Source of the DNA: Azospirillum sp. RU38E
Lineage (GTDB): Bacteria; Pseudomonadota; Alphaproteobacteria; Azospirillales; Azospirillaceae
Length of the DNA: 63,662 nt
Direction: 5' to 3'
NCBI RefSeq assembly: GCF_900188385.1
Contig: NZ_FZOI01000024.1
Coordinates: forward strand, 1 to 63,662
The notes under the pieces were generated by a model, which saw nothing but the letters and a program-made list of their open reading frames with translations, was not told the origin of the DNA and searched no databases. Both the position numbers and the translations under genes were made by a program. Positions 9,701 to 14,325 of the stretch are shown one piece after another. Numbering within the stretch: the stretch's first letter is position 1; every line of letters starts with the position of its first letter.

Positions 9701-11435
9701 CATTGGCCACAAACAACATCTTGCCATTATTCAGTGCCAGAAACGACGTCAGGGATGCGCCCGCCGTACCGGGGTTGATGTCTTTCAGCAAACTGGTGCC
9801 GGCGGCGGTACCATCGGTAATCCACAGCTCATTTCCGTTGGTGGCATCTACCGTACTGAATAAAATGCGACCATCCGACAATACGGTGATCCATCCGGGG
9901 TTGGAACCAACACTGCCGCTATTAATGTCCTTGACCAACACCGTTCCGGCTTCAGTGCCGTCGGTGATCCACAATTCCGCGCCATTGGTGCCATCATCGG
10001 CAGAGAACAGCATTTTGCCGTTTGGCAAGAACGCGAAGGCCTGCGCGTTAGAGCTATTCGTACCACCGGCATAAATATCCTTTAAAAGGCCTGTGCCAGC
10101 GGTCGTTCCATCAGTATAAAATATTTCGCTGCCGACAACATTTGAAAACCCATTGAACAGCACACGAATGCCCGTGGTAAAGCTGTAATCATTGCCATCT
10201 GTAATGGCCGCAATCGGATTGGGGATCGACTCTTGGTCAGTGATAGATCCCGCTGTAAATAAAACCGTATACTGACTGGCTGACGCCAAAACACCATTGG
10301 GATTGATGGTAATTTTATCGCCGCTCAGGGTCAGCGTACTCCCATCGCTCAATGTGATCGTGCCGCCAACCGCCGTGGAAACGTCAAAAACCGCGGTATT
10401 CAAGCGCGATGTGAGATTATAGAGGGTGATCTTGCCCGACGCGCCGAACGCAATGGGTTCGTTGAAATCGAGCACGATATCGGCGCTAACGCTAACCGCC
10501 GTCGCTCCATCGGCGGGAACAGAGTTGGCCGTATCCAGCGTGGGCGCATCTGCGGTAAGGGCCTCAGCATAGGCTGCAACAGCAATTTCATCGGCTTCCA
10601 CCGCGCCGGAACGGTGTTCCAACGCCCAATCGCCGCCCAATATTGCCGCACCGGTCAAATCGTCAGAGGCTGCAACATCGGCATCGGTCAAGTCGGCCAT
10701 CGCCGCCAGAAATGCCTCGCCTTCCCCACTCGCCACATTGCAGCCATACAGCAGAAGATCGCCATCTGTTGTCAGCACAGACCCCAAAGCCGCCAGATCT
10801 GCGGATCGTGCCTGCGTAGTGCTAAAGTCGAGTGTCAGCGTGCCGAGCGTGATTTGCCCTTCTGCACCATGGCTCAGCACATGAATGGCGCTATAACCGC
10901 TCTTACCCTCCGCCCAAGCGGCCATCTGGGTCAAGCCGTCCTGGCTGCCATCCAGCAGCACGATGTCCACCCCATCCTTCACGCCGGCACGCAGGATTTG
11001 CCAATCAGTGACCGATGTATCGATAAACGCCACCTCCTTACGGTCGGTGGTGGGGTCAACAGACACGTTGGTGGCCAGTGGGGCGGTAGGCGTGCCGGCA
11101 AAGGACGGGGCTGCGGGGTCAGCCGACGGGGGGGATGCGACGGGATGGTGTGCAGGGGCCGCTTTACTGTCGATATCCGGCAAGGCGCTAGCGGCATCCG
11201 CAGCATGATTCTGCTGCGGCTCCGTCACCTGCTGGGCGGCGGCAAGGGTCAGGGCGTCGGCGGCAGTGGCCACCGCCGCAGCATCGAACATGATGCGGGG
11301 TTCCAGCGAGAGCTCCTGACGTCGGCGCCGCACCTTTTTCGCCGGTTCCGGTGTTGCCTGCATAGCAATTTCGGCGCTTTCCCGCTGGGAGATGATCTTC
11401 GTCTTCGGATTGCCGCTGCGCACCTTGCCGGTCAT
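1..11435 (-). CDS. Giant repeat-rich surface protein/adhesin, N-terminal part (3' end outside window)
   Basis: An open minus-strand frame runs from ATG 11435 (AGGA upstream) through position 1 without a stop, giving at least 3811 residues; I checked the frame near 11433, 9969, 6696, 4041 and 183. In order: a basic N-terminus with the motif LSLEPRIMFDAAA (residues 42-54, LEPR-XLL type); a DUF4347-like domain (about 132-282) with VLSHG (His189) and LYGCNVA (Cys232); a Big_5/SbsA-like Ig domain (about 295-400); nine ELWxxDGTxxGT repeats (437-855); cadherin/VCBS-like segments (about 860-1580); then autotransporter-type beta repeats of the form LTKTGxGxLTLSGxN, broken by another cadherin-like stretch (about 2290-2560). 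There is no classical signal peptide. Known relatives are very large secreted or surface adhesins. Export by type I secretion is an inference that needs the missing C-terminus. Confidence 0.85.
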   Translation of the reverse strand, partial: MTGKVRSGNPKTKIISQRESAEIAMQATPEPAKKVRRRRQELSLEPRIMFDAAAVATAADALTLAAAQQVTEPQQNHAADAASALPDIDSKAAPAHHPVASPPSADPAAPSFAGTPTAPLATNVSVDPTTDRKEVAFIDTSVTDWQILRAGVKDGVDIVLLDGSQDGLTQMAAWAEGKSGYSAIHVLSHGAEGQITLGTLTLDFSTTQARSADLAALGSVLTTDGDLLLYGCNVASGEGEAFLAAMADLTDADVAASDDLTGAAILGGDWALEHRSGAVEADEIAVAAYAEALTADAPTLDTANSVPADGATAVSVSADIVLDFNEPIAFGASGKITLYNLTSRLNTAVFDVSTAVGGTITLSDGSTLTLSGDKITINPNGVLASASQYTVLFTAGSITDQESIPNPIAAITDGNDYSFTTGIRVLFNGFSNVVGSEIFYTDGTTAGTGLLKDIYAGGTNSSNAQAFAFLPNGKMLFSADDGTNGAELWITDGTEAGTVLVKDINSGSVGSNPGWITVLSDGRILFSTVDATNGNELWITDGTAAGTSLLKDINPGTAGASLTSFLALNNGKMLFVANDGTNGSELWITDGTADGTTLLKDIASGSTGSSVSKLTKLANGSVLFSANDGTNGAELWITDGTANGTVLLKDINTSANAGSNITAFVVLPNGKALFGASDGSTNSGNELWITDGTANGTVLLKDIAAGTANSSPQNFALLPNGKVLFSASTNEDGTELWVTDGTADGTVLVKNINTNGTSGSSPSKITVMPNGKAVFAATTSGDGNELWVTDGTADGTSLLKDIRSGSSGSSSATFTLLADGKVMFVANNNLVGAEPWITDGTTAGTYLLKDINDSGTLGSTPTYITSFQPLPVNQLPVIGNLAGDTVVMRPSDGPTVIDQGTAASATDTDTTVFTDGTLTVAITTGRDDGADSLAVRNQGTSAGQIGVSGSTITYGGTTIGSFAGGTGSSDLVISFNSNATHAAVSALLQNITFGTSSNNSSARIVGFTLADGMGATSATASATITVNANTAPDAGGAVTVTDIAGSAVSVAEDATPTSANIRLTPTTNNDTEDGAGAITRVRILSVTGGTLTQADGTSISLGAAGTLLTLSSGSVDLRFTPTANRDTDASFEYVMVDNAATNSAASTATISITAANDAPTVSGTPTVTITEDTAYSFTTGDFNFNDVDTGDTLASVTIATLPSVGTLWLDNATSADNTYSSADDTLVTAGMQISAADITRLRYQPAQDGNGTAYASFTYRVNDGAANSSTATMTIDVTAVNDAPVLNNLNATTVAVGVSAGPVVLNPAANASVTDVDAVPLNTGTLTVAFTANAVTVEDVLGIRHQGNGTGQIGVSGSDVSYEGTVIGSFAGGSTGNNLVITFNDHATLTAVSALLRNITYDNVNNANPSTTSRSVGFTLTDGQGGTSALSTVTVHFNQPPTLNDLHGDGKPATTSANSVAFLDSFGGADVAATVSDPENDSAGWANATLTVQRSGTAGTANGAWAADILGLQGLSYFSIDAGNGATTGVFGNSSGRLITGTPATEFGTFTIEDGVLSVTFNAAATSSLVGRVINGLTHYNTTPAGNADFTVSLNDGAGNIAIATTALTSNTITVTNATDSSTIDVTDGVSFSEAIAIAAEMGGNQTIAFSSALAGQTVNVNGTVSIAENMLVDFSGANGVTLSGGALSVGSGSTIQFHTDTSVAATIQTWLEGAGVVEKTGAGNITLSGTNTRSGATTITAGTLTAGGADTLSDSSAITIASGATLALAGDETVGSITGAGDVALGSHTLTVGADGSTMSVAGTISGTGGLIKAGAGSLTLTGTSNSSGWSGALTVSAGTLSVGADSQLTSGRLVLAGGTLQVTGTDTGTTPIDNRIDVTAASTVDVADTLNLTGVLAGAGALTKVGAGTLTVGGSEANTISGNLIVNAGYLVAGKTGALGSSAITIADGASLHFTTAYSTTANVTVAGTGVDTNGAIRALGGNVTLNGVITLTGHTTISTNQANDVLTLSGTVTDGASSYKLTSKGNLTLSGVGAWNDGLLATDGTLLIDKASAVGAGKITLSNASLGNVGSDITLSQEIQIGTGGSDGGTITAATDTTFTVSGVISGSGALVKNGLGTLLSSGTNSFTGTTRVDAGTLSVAGTFNATGSGDVTVAAGTLAGTGTLNSKVIVASGATLAPGVVGRNSGIGTLTVKELTLQAGATLAMQINSAVNYDRLIVQGAADLGSATLALTGTYTPIRSATADSFTLVSRTDTTALTGTFNGLTGTATLGSVTLTATYTGGTDSNDFVLTGPVNAAPVLAGTFTTAGTVDDNATITPFSGVTVTDADDSTGTFTLRITYTGANGTLSSAGGGLTGGVGDYVLSASTPAALQTLLQALVFTPTASQVAAGNTVQTTFSLTASDGLSSGTANTSTVVTATSINNAPTAVALSDNFIPYAVEVTNYVVGTLSATDSDSTSFTYTLVSGDGDTDNAKFNINGTSLRANDTLEFGQGESYSVRVRVSDGSATYEQVLTIICNAELVVTTTTVTGDDASAGSFSNITEAVTAISTQASDGSGLSLIEATEIANYLLTSNLFDGAPIRIRFADTLAGTITLSSALTVSDNITLVMDSDTDARSLTITGSSLLLGANFGTKVGTGDSLTISTNLTDSGTSASTLTKSGGGTLVLGGTNNTTSTGLDYLRVEAGTLSVGAVTTLGLDTITLAGGTLSFSSIVTVTNNIVLEKDSTIHIADAITLSGNISGAGGFTKTGSGGLVLSPTGESTFTGKVVIAAGTVRATKNSAFGSSAGGIEVLSGAALNLTTVTIADDLTIGGSGAGGTGALLSTSATSSTLSGRVTLSSNLVMAVGSSTTITMSGLVTDNQNSYSLTLNSVGTVVLSGTGDFDGGLSVSAGKVTLQGGAAIKDTATVTLSSSGTLQLDASETIGGLDGASTISLGSNTLTVATAASTTYSGVIGGTGALIKAGLGTLTLSGNNTLTGGVTISSGTLVVNRSGGALPNQGAVSVAAGATLSFNFSDTVGAVSGAGTIILNAATLTSTVASGQPVEFSGVIKDGTGNGSITKTGAGIWTLSGNNSYSGVTTVQAGVLVVAHDNALGNTSGSTTVGSGAGLWISAGLTVAENISITGNGVQVTEGTKTYSSGAIRGYNPTNTTVSGSTLTGTVTLTGSATLYTDTGTSLTVANGIAQSGSTRGVTKGGAGTLVLAGDNLFTGALAMLGGGGTLVLSGSNSVTNVSAANSTKLVVNGTLAASGTFNVNETGILAGTGSITTATVTISGSASSASTLAPGDQADGSHVGTLTINGNLALNGTLAANFAGTVAGTGYDQVLVTGTVTLGADSLLDITTLNGYTPTNNDTFTLIDNTGSSAVSGTFKNLAQGSSLSIAGVSYFIGYAAGAGSNNVMLTVPPTITNLNGNTVSWAGVGQTVKLDAGANAIVSDLAAAQSNNGNGNWSGYSLTVKRQGTALAIDQFGVNADGLGFTVSGSNLLVGSNVFGTFTSANGVLTITFDDSDITPTTALVNDVIRAITYHNDTPTGDTTVSIQLTDGTNVALAEVVVESDTIFVTTSTAATTIDLSDGVSFGEAIAIAAADITGSQTIVIGTATVTGSDVTLSESLTLQFGDGGSLNTGTLTLDTGAVLSLKSSVNASATLSMVLGGTGSVRKSEAGSITLSGSNSYTGATSIFDGTLSIAGDGNIGTGGVTLDGGTLLVSSTTTIDNAIALGSGGGTINVSSGVSTLSGVISGTGALTKTGTGSLTIGGSDANSFSGAVTISAGTVTAAKDSAFGTSAGGVTIAADASLALSDGVTIAD
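8871..10127 (-). repeat. Nine tandem ELWxxDGTxxGT repeats
   Basis: Nine coding repeats lie inside the giant surface protein. The conserved Glu codons begin at 10127, 9977, 9830, 9683, 9536, 9380, 9233, 9083 and 8936, a period of 147-156 nt (49-52 residues). The core is ELW(I/V)TDGTxxGTxLLKDI. The first copy is degenerate (EIFYTDGT) and the last reads EPWITDGT. The family is known from large extracellular proteins, where it probably forms beta-propeller-like blades. High nucleotide identity between units makes the array prone to copy-number change. Confidence 0.9.
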
Positions 11436-11516
11436 TTCCTGTCCTTTACACGACCAAAATTGCCAAAATCCGCCAACCCAAAAGGGAAAGCGGAAGTTAA
11501 ACATATTACATACAAA

Positions 11517-11558
11517 GACCAACCAAGCACGTTAACGGATTAATATCGTTGGTTAGTC
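11517..11558. promoter_or_regulatory. Inverted repeat upstream of the giant adhesin gene
   Basis: GACCAACCAA (11517-11526) and TTGGTTAGTC (11549-11558) are inverted copies matching at 9 of 10 positions. They flank an AT-rich 22-nt spacer that contains GTTAAC. The site lies about 80-125 bp before the adhesin ATG and could be an operator. No other evidence supports a function. Confidence 0.3.
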
Positions 11559-11620
11559 TTTATGAGAAAATATCTGCTATTCCAGCTCAGGGCCAGATCG
11601 ATTTTTTCCCCATAACCTAG

Positions 11621-13047
11621 CACTACAGTTGCGTTTGCTGTGTGCGATAGTGGACGAGAGCGGCGCGTGCTTGGTGTCGTCGCCTCCAGAGTGACCAATC
11701 CAGGACGGCGTTGATGTCGCTGACCGTCGGCAACCGGATGCGGGCGATGAGGCGCTTGATTTCGGGGACGGAAGGGATGAGGGCGTTGAGCCGGTTCAGG
11801 CGGCGATTTGGCCTGTCGGACTCCTTTCGTTCCGTTTGGCTTCAGCATCGCGGCACAGGTCCGCAGCCAGTTTAGCGAGGAAAGCGGCGGCGGCCATGCA
11901 CAAAGTCATGTGCCTGTGCCAGCCGTGCCAGGATCGGGCCTCGCAATGGTCGAGGCCCAGGTCGTCCTTGGCGCGCTGGAAACACTCCTCAATGGTCCAA
12001 CGCAGCCCGGCGGCCCCGGCAAGTTCGGCCAGGGCGGTGCCGGCGGGTGAAAAGACGAAATAATAGGCCCGCCTGTCCGGATCATGCCGGTTACGGCGGA
12101 TCAGGACCCAGCGCTCGAACCCTTCGTCACAGGTCCAGGCCAGCGGGATACGCGCCCAGTCGTAAAGCCGCAGGCCCTTGGCGCCTTCGCCGGCAGCCAG
12201 ACGGGTCCAGGCTTCGGCCGGCAGGTCATCAGCCATGGCCTGCGGGTTGGTCCGCAACAGGCCTTCCTCTGTGCAGAACCGCAGGGTCTGGTTGGAACAA
12301 ACGGCGAGCACATAGGGCTGTCGACGCCCTTCCAACATACGGCGCAGGCCGCTGTCCGACCCGTACAGGGCATCGGCCAGCACCCAGGCGCAGGTCACGC
12401 CACCATCCAGCGCCGTCGCGATCAGATCACGAGCGATCTTCGTCTTGGGCGCGAATGTCACGTCTTCCGGCACCTGAGCCTTCGCCCGGCGAGCCGCATC
12501 ACCGGCCCAATCCTTCGGCAGATACAGCCGCCGGTCGATCAGTGCCTGGCCCCACGGTCCCGCATAGGCCAGGAACACACCAACCTGGCAATTCTCAATC
12601 CGGCCCGCCGTGCCCGAATATTGACGGCCGACACCGACCGAATGCGCGCCCTTCTTCACAAAGCCGGTCTCATCCACCACAAGGACGCCCTCCCCGCCAC
12701 CCAACGCCTCAAGCACATAGGCCCGAACCGTCCGGCAGACCGCGTCCGCATCCCAGCGCGAGCGACCCAGCAGCGATTGCATCCGATAAGGCCGGGAAAG
12801 ACCCGCCTGTTCCGAAAGCAGCCAGCCCGTCTTGCGCTCCGCATCCGACAGCAACCCATCGATGAAAGCCGACGCAGATTGCCGAACCTCAAGCCGCCCA
12901 AGCACGGGGCCCAACCGATCCTTCAAGCCCGACAAGGCTTCGTCCCACGCCAACAACGGTCCAGACCAGTCCGATACTCCCATGCCTCAGCCTCCACGTC
13001 CCGAAGGCAAAGAAAATCACAGTAAACCTACATACGCAACTGTAGGA
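11621..13047 (-). mobile_element. IS701-family insertion sequence (1427 bp, CTAG target duplication)
   Basis: The element is bounded by inverted ends that share CTACAGTTGCGT, two bases inside each tip (left CACTACAG..., right ...CTGTAGGA). It is flanked on both sides by CTAG (11617-11620 and 13048-13051). IS701 elements are known to duplicate a 4-bp YTAR target, and CTAG fits. The duplication implies that this copy transposed as a unit into its present site. One DDE transposase gene fills it on the minus strand. Confidence 0.88.
11796..12983 (-). CDS. IS701-family DDE transposase, C-terminus out of frame
   Basis: The 395-residue frame carries the IS701 DDE-type core: LVVDETGFVKKG (first Asp), VLADALYGSD (second Asp) and WTIEECFQRAKDDLGLDH (Glu). 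The start ATG at 12983 is followed directly by MGVSDW, as in relatives. The frame stops at 11796 after SPTGQIAA. The family's conserved C-terminal tail, including AVLDWSLWRRRHQA and ending TQQTQL, continues in the -1 frame to a TAG at 11623-11625, two bases inside the IS end. About 55 residues are therefore missing from the main product, by mutation or (less likely, since no canonical slippery heptamer is visible) by frameshifting. Activity is uncertain. Confidence 0.85.
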   Translation of the reverse strand: MGVSDWSGPLLAWDEALSGLKDRLGPVLGRLEVRQSASAFIDGLLSDAERKTGWLLSEQAGLSRPYRMQSLLGRSRWDADAVCRTVRAYVLEALGGGEGVLVVDETGFVKKGAHSVGVGRQYSGTAGRIENCQVGVFLAYAGPWGQALIDRRLYLPKDWAGDAARRAKAQVPEDVTFAPKTKIARDLIATALDGGVTCAWVLADALYGSDSGLRRMLEGRRQPYVLAVCSNQTLRFCTEEGLLRTNPQAMADDLPAEAWTRLAAGEGAKGLRLYDWARIPLAWTCDEGFERWVLIRRNRHDPDRRAYYFVFSPAGTALAELAGAAGLRWTIEECFQRAKDDLGLDHCEARSWHGWHRHMTLCMAAAAFLAKLAADLCRDAEAKRNERSPTGQIAA

Positions 13048-13063
13048 CTAGAGCATCGCGCTT

Positions 13064-13185
13064 TTAATCGGATGCATACCCAGCGGCCTTGAAGTAGTTC
13101 CAGCATTCGTCTTGGTCGTAGAGGTCGCATATGTTTCCAATGGCCCTCCAGAGGTCGTCAATGGTCCTTGCACCGATGCGGGCGG
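13064..13185 (-). pseudogene. C-terminal fragment of an IS630-family transposase
   Basis: Minus-strand translation gives ARIGARTIDDLWRAIGNICD and then YDQDECWNYFKAAGYASD before TAA at 13064. This matches the usual tail of IS630-type transposases (LWxAIGxIC, ECWNYFxAAGYAS). Everything upstream is missing. The IS3-family element begins at 13186, and no IS630 sequence resumes on its far side, so this is a relic rather than a simply interrupted gene. Confidence 0.7.
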
Positions 13186-13224
13186 TGAACCGGTCCGGGA
13201 TTGTCGGCGGCTGAAGTTCGTGAG

Positions 13225-13941
13225 TCACGCCGCCAATTTCTGAGCGCTCACGGCGTCATGGTAGCGTTGTTCAGCCTCGGCTGGTGGAATATTTCCGATG
13301 GGCTCGAGCAGGCGTCGGTTGTTGAACCAATCGACCCATTTGAGGGTTGCGTATTCCACGGCTTCAAAGGATTTCCATGGTCCCCGCCTGTGAATGACCT
13401 CCGCCTTGTAGAGGCCATTGACGGTTTCGGCCGTGCGGGACACCCGCCAGCCGACGATCCGCCGGGCAAAGGCGTCGATGATGAAGGCCACATAGACGAA
13501 CCCGCTCCAGGTAGACACATGCGTGAAGTCGGACAACCAGAGCTGATCGGGCCGGTCGGCCCGGAATTGCCGGTTCACCCGATCCAGCGGACAGGGTACG
13601 GCCTTGTCGGCAATGGTGGTTTTTATAGGCTTGCCGCGGATGGCACCCCGCAGGCCCATCTCCCGCATCAGCCGCGCGACCGTGCAGCGCGCCACCTGGA
13701 TGCCTTCGCGCTGTAACTGCCGCCACACCTTGCGCACCCCATAGACCTGGAAATTCTCATCGAACACCCGCCGGATATCGGTCTTCAGGCCGACATCGCG
13801 CTGTGCACGCGCCGACAGTTTGGCGGGATCAGCCGCGCGTGCCGTGTGCTGTCGCACGGTTGACGGGGCAGTCGGCAATACCTTGCAGATTGGCTCGACC
13901 CCGTATTCCCGGCGGTGGGCCTCCACGAAGCCCAACATCAT
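13225..13941 (-). pseudogene. IS3-family OrfB transposase lacking its catalytic core
   Basis: Of 238 residues, the N-terminal HTH_21-like part (YGVRKVWRQLQREGI) and the start of the rve integrase domain are present, with first Asp in LWLSDFTHV and the segment FIIDAFARRIVGW. The usual second Asp block (HSDRGSQY) and the Glu block (SYDNALAE) are gone. VSRTAET joins directly to VNGLYKAEVIHRRGPW. In relatives, AET occurs at both ends of the missing segment, so an in-frame deletion of roughly 60-70 codons between short repeats explains it. The product should be catalytically dead. Confidence 0.85.
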
Positions 13942-14273
13942 TTCGGTCGGCGGTCGAGCTCCGCCATCGCGAAATATGCAGAGGCCTTGCGCAGGATCTC
14001 ATTCGCCTGGCGCAACTCCCGGATCTCCCGCTCCTGCGCCTTCAGCTTCTCCAGCACATCCAACGGAATGCCAGCGCGGCTGCCGCTTTCCACCTCGGCA
14101 CGCTTGACCCACTCGTTCAATGTGTGGGCTGAACAGCCGATCTTGGATGCCACGGATGAAACTGCCGCCCATCGTGACGGGTGATCCTTCTCGTGATCCA
14201 GAACCAGCCGAACAGCACGCTCGCGGACCTCAGCTGAAAATTTGTTCGTTGTCTCGGCACATCGTAGCCCCAT
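13938..14273 (-). CDS. IS3-family OrfA (HTH protein)
   Basis: The 111-residue product starts at ATG 14273; the longer frame opens with TTG inside the terminal repeat. It has an HTH_Tnp_1 domain ([18 protein letters not shown] ... [20 protein letters not shown]), then a leucine-zipper segment ([20 protein letters not shown]). It overlaps OrfB by 4 nt in the 0/-1 arrangement used for IS3 programmed frameshifting. OrfA looks intact, but alone it cannot transpose. It may still bind the IS ends. Confidence 0.8.
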   Translation of the reverse strand: MGLRCAETTNKFSAEVRERAVRLVLDHEKDHPSRWAAVSSVASKIGCSAHTLNEWVKRAEVESGSRAGIPLDVLEKLKAQEREIRELRQANEILRKASAYFAMAELDRRPK

Positions 14274-14325
14274 CCTCTCAGGAGTTGGAGCCGCCGACAA
14301 TCCCGGAACGGTTCAGTTCATCGTC

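Larger units (their letters stand above)
13186..14315 (-). mobile_element. IS3-family insertion sequence with internal deletion (1130 bp)
   Basis: Terminal inverted repeats of about 27 bp with a single mismatch lie at 13186-13212 and 14289-14315. They begin TGAACCG and contain GGGATTGTCGGCGGCT, and the TG...CA ends are typical of IS3. The two overlapping frames have an IS3 arrangement (OrfA, then OrfB in the -1 frame). No matching 3-4 bp target duplication is seen at the flanks, so one side has probably rearranged. The right end lies 10 bp beyond the stop of the TonB receptor gene at 14326. Confidence 0.85.

Noticed and set aside
8871-10127. Regular about 150-bp repeats that might be taken for a CRISPR array or a DNA satellite.
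   Set aside because: The repeats stay in frame and translate as ELWxxDGT units; there are no short conserved repeats with unique spacers.
11436-11616. Promoter elements for the giant gene.
   Set aside because: AT-rich sequence and an inverted repeat are present, but I could not pick a convincing -35/-10 pair.
12047-13025. Long plus-strand frames across the IS701 element.
   Set aside because: They are antisense to the well-supported transposase and show only biased composition.
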